The notes under the pieces: model-generated
What the model was told of the DNA's origin: nothing
What the model saw: the letters and a program-made list of their open reading frames with translations, nothing else
The model's database searches: none
Source: Myroides odoratimimus
Lineage (GTDB): Bacteria > Bacteroidota > Bacteroidia > Flavobacteriales > Flavobacteriaceae
Reading direction: 5' to 3'
Assembly: GCF_030326305.1 (NCBI RefSeq)
Contig: NZ_JACAKB010000003.1
Span: forward strand, 60,063 to 124,062
Length of the DNA stretch: 64,000 bases
Shown here: positions 1 through 9,800 of the stretch, piece by piece
How positions within the stretch are numbered: position 1 is the stretch's first letter
How the letters are laid out: every line of letters starts with the position of its first letter
Translations under genes and position numbers: made by a program

Positions 1-380
1 CTGGTGATGTGAGTGAGAAATATTTTAGCTGGAAAAATGGTGTAGCTTTCGTTCCTGAAAAGGATTGGGAGGATATGTCTGCTGAAGAGAAAGAAGAAAT
101 GTTTAACGGGCCAAAACCAGAGAGAAAAGTTACTCCTGAGATGCGTCAAGAGGCATTCGATAACTATACGACTACAGATGATCACGGGATGCACATCGTA
201 GGTATCGCTAAAGATCAAAAAGGTAGAGAGTACTATATCATCAAGAACTCTTGGGGAACTACGAATGACTATAAAGGATATATGTATATGAGTAAAGAGT
301 TCGTGAAGTATAAAACGACGGATATCATGATCCATAAAGATGGTATCCCTAAGGGAATAGCTAAAAAAATGAAATTGTAA
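1..380 (+). CDS. C1 family cysteine peptidase, 3' part (bleomycin hydrolase/aminopeptidase C-like)
   Basis: The reading frame is open to the left edge, so the N-terminus and catalytic Cys are outside the window; the GTG at 9 is not taken as the start. What remains carries the other two papain-type catalytic residues: His in DDHGMHIVGIA and Asn in IIKNSWG. The Bacteroidota version of the C1 family is usually an exported or cytoplasmic aminopeptidase resembling bleomycin hydrolase. The C-terminus ends in a basic Lys-rich stretch (IAKKMKL). The mscS gene follows 20 bp downstream on the same strand without a visible terminator, so the two may share a transcript. The family call is firm, the exact substrate unknown. 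Confidence 0.85.
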   Translation, partial: GDVSEKYFSWKNGVAFVPEKDWEDMSAEEKEEMFNGPKPERKVTPEMRQEAFDNYTTTDDHGMHIVGIAKDQKGREYYIIKNSWGTTNDYKGYMYMSKEFVKYKTTDIMIHKDGIPKGIAKKMKL

Positions 381-400
381 ATAGAAATTAAAAAATTGTT

Positions 401-1228
401 ATGGAAAAATTTGCTGGAGGATTAGAGAATATGATAACTAATATTATGGGAGCTCTACCTAAAATTGGGGTAGGAATTCTAATATTAATTATTGGAGGGT
501 TTATAGTTAAAGCTGTTTTAAGAGGTTTACGCCATCGATTTGAAAAGCGCGATATGGAGAAGTCCCTTAGAGGTTTCTTGTTGAGTATTATACAGGCGAT
601 ATTGTATATACTATTACTGTTGACTGCTGCTAATACTATGGGAATCGAGATATCTTCATTCTTAGCGATATTTGCTTCTGCAGGTTTAGCTATTGGTCTA
701 GCACTTCAGGGGAGTTTATCTAACTTTGCTGGAGGGGTGTTGATCTTGTTGTTTAAGCCTTTTAAAGTAGGAGAGTATATCTCTAACACTGGAGGTGTAG
801 AAGGAACAGTTGAGAAAATAGACCTGCTTTATACTACGATAACTGGAGCTACAGGATTAAAGATCTATTGTCCAAACGGGCCGTTGGCTAACTCGGTAAT
901 TACTAATTATAGTGATATTATTTCTCGTCGTTATGACTTCGTAGTAGGTATCTCGTATGATGCTAATATTAAGACAGCACAGAATGTTATCCAAGAGGCT
1001 CTTGCCAAACATGAAGCAGTCAAACAAGATCCGAAGCCTATCATTTTTGTGAACAGTTTAGCGGATAGCTCTGTAAACTTAAATGTACGTGTATGGATGG
1101 ATAAAGCTAATTACTGGGATACCGTATTCGTGATACAGCAGATAGTTAAAAATGCTTTAGATGAGGCAAATATCGAGATTCCATTTCCACAAAGAGATTT
1201 GCATATTATATCAGATAAAACAAAATAA
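401..1228 (+). CDS. MscS-family small-conductance mechanosensitive channel
   Basis: This 275-residue protein has the compact MscS plan: three membrane segments at about residues 18-42, 58-80 and 86-115, then a soluble beta/vestibule domain. The third segment has the Gly/Ala-rich pore pattern (ASAGLAIGLALQGSLSNFAGG) followed by the family's hydrophobic LLFKPFKVGEYI segment. It should open on membrane tension to release solutes on osmotic downshock from the inner membrane. Length matches the E. coli MscS size class. It ends just before a strong intrinsic terminator at 1233-1264. The family is certain; which paralogue it represents is not. Confidence 0.95.
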   Translation: MEKFAGGLENMITNIMGALPKIGVGILILIIGGFIVKAVLRGLRHRFEKRDMEKSLRGFLLSIIQAILYILLLLTAANTMGIEISSFLAIFASAGLAIGLALQGSLSNFAGGVLILLFKPFKVGEYISNTGGVEGTVEKIDLLYTTITGATGLKIYCPNGPLANSVITNYSDIISRRYDFVVGISYDANIKTAQNVIQEALAKHEAVKQDPKPIIFVNSLADSSVNLNVRVWMDKANYWDTVFVIQQIVKNALDEANIEIPFPQRDLHIISDKTK

Positions 1229-1232
1229 GATT

Positions 1233-1264
1233 AAAACTCCTTTCAATTTGAAAGGAGTTTTTTT
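1233..1264 (+). terminator. Intrinsic terminator after the mscS-like gene
   Basis: A perfect 12-bp stem, AAAACTCCTTTC paired with GAAAGGAGTTTT around a 5-nt loop, runs into a T tract directly after the stop codon. Confidence 0.92.
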
Positions 1265-1290
1265 GCTATGATTTGTAGCGACTAGTTTAA

Positions 1291-1320
1291 TTTGGTTGAT
1301 ATAATATTTCTATATCTTTG
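1291..1320 (+). promoter_or_regulatory. Promoter of the DJ-1-like gene
   Basis: TTTG at 1291-1294 and TATCTTTG at 1313-1320 are 18 bp apart, matching the Bacteroidota primary sigma consensus TTTG / TAnnTTTG. The start codon lies 14 bp further on. Confidence 0.65.
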
Positions 1321-1334
1321 AAAAAAAGAAGAAG

Positions 1335-1922
1335 ATGGAAGCAAATCATATTTACATTTACTTATTTGATGGATATTCAGATTGGGAGATTGGATATCTG
1401 ATGCCTGAATTAATACAAGATAGTCGATACCAGGTATTAACTGTCTCTGATACAGGTGCTTATGTTACTTCGGTAGGAGGATTAAAGGTAAAGGTAGACT
1501 GTAGTCTCGAGGATATAGACATCTCTACTCTGAAACTTTTAATACTGCCAGGAGGAGAGATGTGGGAGAAGAGTACAAATAACTTTAATGCTATTGATAG
1601 GGTAGTTTATGGGATTTATAAATACCAGTTACCAATAGCTGCTATTTGCGGAGCTACGCTATATTTAGCACAGAAAGGAATGTTAGACTATGTGAAGCAT
1701 ACGAGTAATGCCTTGTTCTATATGAAGGGGTTAGTACCTACTTATCGCGGAGAGATGAACTATGTCGATCAGCTCGTGGTTAGAGATCAGAATGTAGTAA
1801 CAGCTAGTGGTGTAGGAGCTACAGAGTTTAGTAGAGAAGTGATGAAGGTGCTAGAATTTAATAGTGAATATGTAGATAGGTGGTTTCAGCTGTTTAAATA
1901 TGGTATTTTTCCAGCGGCGTAA
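1335..1922 (+). CDS. DJ-1/PfpI family protein (class I glutamine amidotransferase-like)
   Basis: This 195-residue single-domain protein has the DJ-1/PfpI fold. The nucleophile elbow is AAICGAT with Cys105, and the conserved acidic partner lies in FDGYSDWEIG (Glu18). Family members include proteases, glyoxalases/deglycases and redox chaperones; nothing in the sequence or neighbourhood picks one. It has its own promoter and stands alone on the plus strand, followed by about 170 bp without a gene and a shared terminator. The family is well supported and the activity unknown. Confidence 0.9.
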   Translation: MEANHIYIYLFDGYSDWEIGYLMPELIQDSRYQVLTVSDTGAYVTSVGGLKVKVDCSLEDIDISTLKLLILPGGEMWEKSTNNFNAIDRVVYGIYKYQLPIAAICGATLYLAQKGMLDYVKHTSNALFYMKGLVPTYRGEMNYVDQLVVRDQNVVTASGVGATEFSREVMKVLEFNSEYVDRWFQLFKYGIFPAA

Positions 1923-2095
1923 TACTAACGGAACAAGAAATGCGTTTGTAAATAGAAACCAATAAAAATAGTTCGTTTCAGAGAGTATTTTGGTATAGTT
2001 AGTGATAGCATAATTATGCGTTAGTAATTATGTAGATAATTTTATGTAGTAAGTCCATGAACTAGGGATTGCAGCATAGAAATTGTTTTGAAAAA
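1923..2095. other. Intergenic region with a 12-bp perfect palindrome
   Basis: No coding potential was recognised. GCATAATTATGC at 2008-2019 is a perfect palindrome, and the octamer TAATTATG occurs twice, 14 bp apart, overlapping it. No promoter was recognised. Confidence 0.4.
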
Positions 2096-2128
2096 GAAAA
2101 AAACCACCTAACAATAGGTGGTTTTTTT
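2096..2128. terminator. Bidirectional terminator between DJ-1-like gene and dusB
   Basis: AAACCACCTA pairs with TAGGTGGTTT around a 4-nt loop, with A's on the left and T's on the right, so it can end transcription from both convergent genes. Confidence 0.85.
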
Positions 2129-2141
2129 ATATGTGTAAGAT

Positions 2142-3134
2142 TTACTCTATTACGTAGTCTTTATATTCTTCTGCTATTCTATCAAATAAGGATAATAACT
2201 CGATAGGGTCATCTGTAGTAACCAACTGTAAACGATGAGGCTTAAAACCATGGATACCTTTAAAGTAATTAGTATAGTGACGTCTCATCTCTACGATACC
2301 TAGTCGTTCGCCTTTCCATTCCATAGACCATATTAAATGATTTTTGGCGGCATCTAATCTGTCTTTTATAGTAGGAGGAGGCAATAGTTCTCCTGTATTA
2401 AAGAAATGCTTAATTTCATCAAATATCCAAGGATATCCGATAGCAGCACGACCGATCATCATACCGTCTAATCCGAAAGTCTCCTTGTACTCTAAAGCTT
2501 TATGAGGACTGTCTATATCTCCATTACCAAAGATAGGAATCTGGATACGAGGATTGTTTTTAATACGTTCTATATGTGTCCAGTCCGAGTGCCCCTTATA
2601 CATCTGTGCTCTAGTACGTGCATGTATAGTCAATGCCTGAACACCTACATCTTGTAATCGTTCTGCTACTTCGTCTATATTGATAGAGTCTTCATCCCAT
2701 CCTAGTCTAGTTTTTACTGTCACAGGTAGGTGGGTACTATTAACTACCGCTTTTGTTAAACGAATCATTAAATCAATATCTTTTAATACACCCGCACCAG
2801 CGCCTTTAGACACTACTTTCTTTACAGGACAACCAAAGTTAATATCCACTAAATCTGGCTGTACAGTCTCTACGATTCGAGCAGATTCTGCCATTGCCTC
2901 TTCATCACCTCCGAATATTTGTATTCCTACAGGGCGTTCATAGTCGAAAATGTCTAGTTTCATCTTACTTTTCATCGCATCTCTAATCAATCCTTCTGAA
3001 GAGATAAATTCTGAGTACATTAAGTCAGCCCCGTGTTTTTTACAAAGACGGCGAAATGGAGGGTCACTTACGTCTTCCATTGGCGCTAAAAGTAATGGAT
3101 GATCAGGAAGTTCTATATTGCCTATTTTAATCAT
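2142..3134 (-). CDS. dusB: tRNA-dihydrouridine synthase (DusB-type)
   Basis: This FMN-dependent enzyme reduces specific uridines in the tRNA D-loop. The TIM-barrel start (MIKIGNIELPDHPLLLAPM), the catalytic Cys in INFGCPVKKVVSKGAG, and the FMN/phosphate motifs IPIFGNGDI and GMMIGRAAIGYPW are all visible. An upstream in-frame ATG at 3158 would add eight residues, but a promoter-like CAAAAGTA (minus-strand TACTTTTG) at 3156-3163 overlaps that codon, so the start at 3134 is preferred; it also fits the family N-terminus. About 330 residues is the normal length. It is divergent from the GAF-domain gene. Confidence 0.94.
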   Translation of the reverse strand: MIKIGNIELPDHPLLLAPMEDVSDPPFRRLCKKHGADLMYSEFISSEGLIRDAMKSKMKLDIFDYERPVGIQIFGGDEEAMAESARIVETVQPDLVDINFGCPVKKVVSKGAGAGVLKDIDLMIRLTKAVVNSTHLPVTVKTRLGWDEDSINIDEVAERLQDVGVQALTIHARTRAQMYKGHSDWTHIERIKNNPRIQIPIFGNGDIDSPHKALEYKETFGLDGMMIGRAAIGYPWIFDEIKHFFNTGELLPPPTIKDRLDAAKNHLIWSMEWKGERLGIVEMRRHYTNYFKGIHGFKPHRLQLVTTDDPIELLSLFDRIAEEYKDYVIE

Positions 3135-3155
3135 ATTAGTTCTAGAAATTTGATG

Positions 3156-3163
3156 CAAAAGTA
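3156..3163 (-). promoter_or_regulatory. Promoter -7 element of dusB
   Basis: The minus strand reads TACTTTTG, matching TAnnTTTG. No clear -33 TTTG is present. Its place over the upstream ATG supports the downstream dusB start. Confidence 0.45.
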
Positions 3164-3289
3164 CAATTTTTTTAGGTTATAGATTTTTAGTTTAGTTAAT
3201 GTTATCTATAAATGGTATAACTTAGGATCTGGTGTAGAGGTCTGCATTTAGTTATTTAGTATCTTTATGTCTTAAAATAAGCCGCCACT

Positions 3290-5656
3290 ATGAGACTTGC
3301 AACGTTTGATTTTACACCTTTTGAAATAAAGTTTTCTTTTCATCGCCTAGTTGAAGCAATATATTTATTTATTGAAGACCCAGAGAAGAATGAACTAAAG
3401 AAAACATATTTTAGGGATTTATTAGGGCGTATTAGTCAAGTTCCCTGTTTATTAGAGCCGATCGTAGATCCACAAATATTGCGAGATAATGCAACTTTAA
3501 TAAATGAATTGTTAGAGATTTTATTTCCAATAGCTTTAACTGACAATGAGATTAAAGCAGTAGGTATGCCTTTTCAGAATCTAATGTTTAATCATAGCAG
3601 AAGGTTTAAGAAGATAATAGAAGAGAGTGGAGGCAATTATAATATGGAAATTCGTGATTTCAATCAACATCAGTATTATATAGCAAGCTGTTGTATTATC
3701 ATGAATCATTATTTTAAGGCTAATTTTGATTTAACGCGACCATTGTTTATTGACTTGCCTGATTCAAAAGGGATTATTCATCATTATCGTGTATTGTATA
3801 ATGCTGATTTTGTAGAGGTCATTCCAAAGGAAAACGCTGTTATGCTTACCAAAGAGGATATTGAATTGTTAGAGGACAACTTTGACAATCTGGAATTATG
3901 GATAGAGAAGTTCCCTCAGCATAGTTGGCAATTAAATGGTTTTGGTATTATCAATCTGATAGATGTTACGATAGAAAATGCCCTGTCGTTACTTAAGGAG
4001 AATTTTCTAAAACCAGAATTACAATGTGTGCCTATAGGCGATATCATGGAGCCATTATTTAGCTCTATTTTTAAGGTGGCTAATCTAAGGATTGGATATA
4101 CACCCTTAGAACCAGATCTATTAGTGCAAAAAGAAACGAATGAGATGATGGCAATGTCTAGTTTCTTATTGGATGAAACTACAGGCACTATAAGACTGTC
4201 AAAAAAGGCCTATCAAACTATCGTAAAGAAGGAGAGTTATTACAGTATTTCTGATGTAGATAGAGAGGTTTTAGATGAAGAAGAGGCAGAAATGTGTGCG
4301 CGTTTGCTAGCGAAAGGTGTAAAGAGTTGTCTGTTTAGCCCTGTTGTAATTTCGAGTGGTGTAGAGGGAGTATTAGAAATAGTGTCTAGTGAAAAAAGAG
4401 TACTCAATAGTGTAAATGTGCAGAAACTAAATGCGGTAATGCCCTTTGTGTCTGAAACTTTTGAACGTGTTAAGTTAGATATGAAGAATCATGTAGAAGC
4501 TATTATACAGAGAGAGTTCACGACGATACATCCTAGTGTTTATTGGAAGTTCTTAGAAGAGGCTAGACGTAACTATATAGATAGTGTAGCAGAGAAAGAT
4601 TACTTCATTAACCCTATTGTATTTAAGAATGTATATCCGCTATATGGAGAGATAGATATAAAAGGGTCAGGAGCACTTAGAAATGAAGCAATATTAAGTG
4701 ATTTAAAAGAGCAATTAGAGAGATTAATATTAATATTTAACAATTGCTGTTTGACCGATAATGCTCTAATATTAGAAAGACATTGTTTAAAATTACAAGC
4801 TTATTTGCGTCAGTTAGATACTAACTTTGTATCTGGTTTGGAACAGCGTATTCAGACTTATATCACAAAAGAAATACACCCTTATCTTAATCAAGAGAAT
4901 GACATCTTTAATAGAAGTGATCTAGAAGATTATTTTAATTATATTGATGTACAGTTAGGTATCTATTATAGATATCGAAAGATCTATGATACTCAAGTAG
5001 GAAAGATGAATAAGTGCTTTTCTGATTTACTAGATACTCGTCAAGAAGTAGTTCAAAAGATCTACCCTCACTATTATGAGCGCTTTAAAACGGACGGGGT
5101 AGAGCATAATCTATATATTGGAAGCTCGATAACACCTAATAAGTCATTTGATTTTACCTATTTACACAATCTTCGTTTGTGGCAATTACAAGTGATGAGT
5201 GAACTGATGTGTGTACATTATCGAAATAATATACAAGATGCATTGACGATGGATGTTACTGTATTGATTTTTGTATATGATTCATCTTTAGGTATCCAGT
5301 TTAGGATGGATGAAAAGCGCTTTGATATAGATGGTTCTTATAGTACGCGTTATGAAATTATCAAAAAGAGATTAGATAAGGCATGTATAAAAGGATCTAC
5401 TGAGCGTATAGTACAGCCCGGTAAGATAACTATCGCATTTGCTTCAAATTACCACTTAGAAGAGTATCTTAATTATATCCAATTTGGACAAAAGATAGGT
5501 CTTCTAGACGATAATTTAGAACAGTTCCTTATCGAAGATATGCAAAGTGTCTCAGGATTAATAGGTATACGCATAGGTGTGAATACAGACTATGATATAG
5601 ACTTATTAGATTATGATACATTAATGCATAGATTTCTTAAAAGCCAATACCTCTAA
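3290..5656 (+). CDS. Large GAF-domain protein of unknown role
   Basis: The 788-residue protein has no signal peptide or membrane segment, so it is probably cytoplasmic. A GAF-like region is plausible at about residues 270-400 (ending near VEGVLEIVSSEKRVLNSVNVQKLNA), and the rest is mostly helical with no recognised catalytic motif. No histidine-kinase, GGDEF, HD or helix-turn-helix motif was found. I recall similar large GAF proteins as single-copy genes in Flavobacteriaceae, function undescribed. Its 3' end overlaps the convergent HD-PycTM gene by 20 bp, an arrangement that may link their expression through antisense transcription. It is more AT-rich than its neighbours by eye. The ORF is firm, the function unknown. 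Confidence 0.8.
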   Translation: MRLATFDFTPFEIKFSFHRLVEAIYLFIEDPEKNELKKTYFRDLLGRISQVPCLLEPIVDPQILRDNATLINELLEILFPIALTDNEIKAVGMPFQNLMFNHSRRFKKIIEESGGNYNMEIRDFNQHQYYIASCCIIMNHYFKANFDLTRPLFIDLPDSKGIIHHYRVLYNADFVEVIPKENAVMLTKEDIELLEDNFDNLELWIEKFPQHSWQLNGFGIINLIDVTIENALSLLKENFLKPELQCVPIGDIMEPLFSSIFKVANLRIGYTPLEPDLLVQKETNEMMAMSSFLLDETTGTIRLSKKAYQTIVKKESYYSISDVDREVLDEEEAEMCARLLAKGVKSCLFSPVVISSGVEGVLEIVSSEKRVLNSVNVQKLNAVMPFVSETFERVKLDMKNHVEAIIQREFTTIHPSVYWKFLEEARRNYIDSVAEKDYFINPIVFKNVYPLYGEIDIKGSGALRNEAILSDLKEQLERLILIFNNCCLTDNALILERHCLKLQAYLRQLDTNFVSGLEQRIQTYITKEIHPYLNQENDIFNRSDLEDYFNYIDVQLGIYYRYRKIYDTQVGKMNKCFSDLLDTRQEVVQKIYPHYYERFKTDGVEHNLYIGSSITPNKSFDFTYLHNLRLWQLQVMSELMCVHYRNNIQDALTMDVTVLIFVYDSSLGIQFRMDEKRFDIDGSYSTRYEIIKKRLDKACIKGSTERIVQPGKITIAFASNYHLEEYLNYIQFGQKIGLLDDNLEQFLIEDMQSVSGLIGIRIGVNTDYDIDLLDYDTLMHRFLKSQYL

Positions 5657-6800
5657 ATGCTAATGTAAAGGTTATAACTGATAGTAAAATACCTAAGGTG
5701 AAAACAGCGTATGTGATACGTAGAAATTTGTATTTTTTATTTAAAACTGTGCCAAGGCTATACAAATCTTTAGTAAGGGCATGATGCAAATATTGTTTGT
5801 CTTTCATTATTTCGCGTAACGTTTCTTCGTATTCTTCAAAAGGCATTTGATGGAAAGTACCGAAGAATAATAGGTTTACTTGTCGATTTTCGACTTCTTC
5901 TTTAGTAAACTTTCCAGAAGTTAATTTTGGTCTAGTTGATTGTATTGCAAAGATAATAGTGGCTACACTAAAGATAAGCAAAACAAAAGTCGGAATAATT
6001 AAATGCGCATTGCTAGGACTATCTAATTTAGGTATTAACGTAGATAGACAGATAGAAATAATAATCGCATTAACGGATAAAAGTATATTCGCTTTCCTAT
6101 CTGCGATGGCACTAAGTTGAGTATGGTTACGCAGTGTTGTTCTAAACAATGTATCTATAGTTCTATTCGATTCTATCTTTTCTTTTTTCTTTTTATTAGA
6201 GTTGATTTTATCTATTTTAGAAAGTACATCTAGTAGATTTTTTTGTTTGGTAGGTTGCCAATTTTGCTGAGCATAGGTGGTGTAGTAGCGATGTCTGTAT
6301 AGCATTACATCTCTATTTTGTTCTAACCATTCTAGTCTAGTAAATGTTTTAGAACATAGTGTTTCTATTTCTTTTTTAAGTAGGTTACTTGTCTCTACAT
6401 AGTTCTCATCAGAGAAGTGTGCGAAATCAGCATCTTTAATAATACACTCTAAGTCATTCTCTGGCACATAGTCTAGCTTAGTAGCTCTAATTAATTGCAT
6501 GACTGTCAATACATCATCATGAGGTATACCGTTCTCTAATAGATAAGTCTGTGCCATCTGGGCACCTCTTTCTTCATGTCCTTCCCAAGAATTAATATAA
6601 CCTATATCGTGAAACCACGCTGCATATCTCAGTAAATTGGCATTATGACTATCTACTGTTAAGTGATTTAAAATTTCTTCTAAACCATTAACAACACGTA
6701 CTGTATGGTTAAAATTGTGGTACGTATATTGATGTGATAGTGTATCTTTGTGTATCTGAAAGATGTGTTCTTCAATCTTTTGTAGAATCGTCATAGTCAT
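5637..6800 (-). CDS. HD-domain phosphohydrolase fused to a Pycsar-effector-like (PycTM) membrane domain
   Basis: Residues about 1-190 form an HD phosphohydrolase domain: first metal ligand His32 (YHNFNHTVRVV), the HD pair His64-Asp65 (WFHDIGY) and a later Asp in IIKDADFAHF. Residues about 215-387 match the PycTM/DUF5706 family: RNHTQLSAIADRKANILLS at the domain start, two hydrophobic segments (about 240-262 and 268-292), a cytosolic loop, and a last membrane segment near the C-terminus. PycTM proteins are known as membrane effectors of cyclic-pyrimidine (Pycsar) phage defence. No nucleotide cyclase lies nearby, so a defence role here is only an inference; the HD domain might degrade a nucleotide signal. 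A second in-frame Met lies two codons in. It is divergent, 21 bp apart, from the next gene. Confidence 0.88.
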   Translation of the reverse strand: MTMTILQKIEEHIFQIHKDTLSHQYTYHNFNHTVRVVNGLEEILNHLTVDSHNANLLRYAAWFHDIGYINSWEGHEERGAQMAQTYLLENGIPHDDVLTVMQLIRATKLDYVPENDLECIIKDADFAHFSDENYVETSNLLKKEIETLCSKTFTRLEWLEQNRDVMLYRHRYYTTYAQQNWQPTKQKNLLDVLSKIDKINSNKKKKEKIESNRTIDTLFRTTLRNHTQLSAIADRKANILLSVNAIIISICLSTLIPKLDSPSNAHLIIPTFVLLIFSVATIIFAIQSTRPKLTSGKFTKEEVENRQVNLLFFGTFHQMPFEEYEETLREIMKDKQYLHHALTKDLYSLGTVLNKKYKFLRITYAVFTLGILLSVITFTLAFRGIGF

Positions 6801-6821
6801 AACCTTTATAACCTCTAAAAT

Positions 6822-9800
6822 ATGAAAATATTTTTTGAAACACCGTTAAAGCTTTCAAAAATCGCTGTTGCACTTTCTTTAACCTCTTTAGTAGGTCTAG
6901 TATCTTGTGCAACATTTGAGCCTCAATATGGCACCAAAAGCGGAGCATTACCTAAAGAACGCAGTAGTGATCAAAAAATTGTACATACATATTATTTAGT
7001 TGGAAACTTAAGTCAAGCAAATAATACAGAGGAACAAGAACATTTAGATGCTTTTAAACAGATGTTGAGTAATGAGACTAATAAAAATTCAACATTAATA
7101 TTATTAGGGAATAATACAAAGAAAGGGATGCCTAGTACTTCTTCAAAAAAGAGAAAGAAAGCAGAAGAGGGGTTAGCGAGTCAACTGGGGTTAATGGAAA
7201 GTAATAAGGGAACGACAGTATTCATTAATGGTGAGTCAGATTGGCAAGGTAGTTATGAGGGAATAAAGAATTTAGATAAATATTTAGTAGAAAGAACAGG
7301 AAATAAGAAAGCTCTACTCCCTCGTAAAGTATGTGGTTTAGAAAGGCTTAAAATAAATGATGACACTGTTCTAATCGTAATCGATAGTCAGTGGTATATT
7401 GAGAATTGGGATCATCATCCGAATATCAATGAAGACTGTGATATTAAGACAAGAGAAGATTTTTTCGAAGAAGTAAGAGGAGAGATTAATAAGAATCAGA
7501 ATAAGGTGGTGGTATTAGCGATGTATCATCCTGTATATAGTAATGGTAATCACGGAGGAAAGTTCTCTGTACAAGATCATTTATTTCCTATAGGTAACAA
7601 TATCCCACTACCCATTATAGGAAGTGTATATAACTATACTAGACAGATGTCTGGTGTAAATCCTCAAGATCTTCAAAGTAAAAAATACAATGAATTAAAT
7701 AAGCGCATTAGAACAATCGCGCAGATGTATACAAATGTTGTGATAGCATCAGGTCATGAGCACAATCTACAGTATATAGAAAGAAATGGAGTGAAGCAGA
7801 TAATAAGTGGAGCGATGAGTAATCTTACTCCTGCTAGAGCTGTTGTTGACGGAGACTTCTCTGCTGGCGTGTTTGGGTATTCTAAGTTAGAGATTAGAGA
7901 AGACAAGAGTGCTAAGCTATCATTCTTTGGTTATAAAGAGGGAGATTATACACCTCTATATAGTACAGTGATGCTAGATAACTTTGGAGGAGGTAAAGAA
8001 AACCGAATTGTAGATAATAAAGAGCTTGAACAACAAACAGCAGAAGCTAGTGTATATCCTAAGAAATGGACAGAAAAGAGTAAGTTTTATCGATTCTTAT
8101 GGGGTGAGCATTATCGCAATGTATACGGTACGCCGATAACTGCTCCTATAGCAGATTTGACTACTTTAAAAGGAGGACTGACACCCACTATATCTGGAGG
8201 AGGTAATCAGTCTATGTCACTAAGATTAGTTGATAATGATGGGAAAGAGTATGTGATGCGCGGTGTGCGTAAGAGTGTATCTCGTTTTGCACAGACTGCT
8301 GTATTTAAGGATCACTATGTAATGAATGCTTTTGATAATACATGGACAGAGCGATTCATATATGACTTCTATACTACTTCTCATCCTTATACGCCATTTA
8401 TACTTGATGGCTTAGCAGATAAGATAGGGATGTATCACACTAATCCAGAGTTATATTATGTGCCTAAGCAGTCTGTCTTAGGTAGGTTCAATGATAACTA
8501 TGGGGACGAATTGTATATGATAGAAGAAAGACCTTCGTCAGGATACGAGGATGAAGTAAGCTTTGGGAACGTTAGTAATATCATTAGCACAACTGATGTT
8601 ATTGCGAAGTTGAGAAAGGATGAGAAATATGAGGTGGATCAGACGGCTTATATGCGCGCTAGAATCTTTGATATGTTGATTGGAGATTGGGATAGACATG
8701 GAGATCAGTGGAGATGGTCAGAGTTTGCAGAAGGGAATAAAGTGATCTATAGACCAATACCTAGAGATAGAGATCAGGCTTTTGCTAAGATAGATGGTGC
8801 TTTGTTATCATTGATAAAGAAGCTTCCTCCACTTAGACATATGCAGAATTATACAGAAGACTTTGCTAATCCGAGATGGATTAATAAAACAGCTTTTCCA
8901 TTAGATCAATACTTATTAAAAGGGACTACTTTAGAAGATTGGTTAAGAGAAGCTAAGGATATTGTAGAGAAGTTAGACGATGAGGCATTAGATGAGGCGT
9001 TTAGTAGATTACCTCAAGAAGTACAAACAGACGAAGTAGAAGAGATTAAAAGAATATTTAAAGCAAGACGTAGTAAGATAGACGCTTTCTTGCCAAAATA
9101 TTATAAACAGTTACGCGAGTATGTCATCTTATCAGGAACTGATAAGAAAGAAGTGTTTGACATTGAGAGATTGGCAGAAGGAAGTGTTCGTGTAAAACAA
9201 TATAGAGCTAAAAAGACAGGTGAAGAGCTTGTGTTCGATAAGGTATATAATGCTACAGAGACTAAAGAGATTTGGGTATATGGACTGAATGATGAAGATA
9301 CTTTTAAAGTAAGTGGAGATGAGAAAGCAAAGATTAAGATTAGATTAATAGGAGGTAAGAATCAAGACACTTTCTTAGTAGATAATTCTTCTAAAGTAAT
9401 CGTGTATGATTATGCGGATAAGAAGAATGAAGTAAAGATGGAAGGTGCTAATGGAAGAACGGTACTGACTAATAAGTACGATATCAATAACTTTAATTAT
9501 GAGCGAGTGCCTCTTAACTTGAATATGTTATTGCCAAATATTGGTTTTAATCCAGAAGATGGTGTTAAGCTTGGTTTTTTATACAGTTCTACACGTTCTA
9601 AGTTCATTCAAGATCCTTATACAGCGAAGCATGTGTTGAAAGGTTTTTACTCTTTTAATACAAAAGGGTTAGAGGCAGAGTATAAAGGGTATTTCCCTAA
9701 CGCTACTAATGGCTGGATGTTTACGATAGGAGGTAGAGCTACTAGCCCTAATTTTGCAGTGAATTATTACGGATTGGGGAATGAGACATATTACTTTGAT

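Noticed and set aside
5637-6800. A complete Pycsar defence system
   Set aside because: No cyclase gene is present on either side and the neighbours are housekeeping-like; only an effector-like domain is seen.
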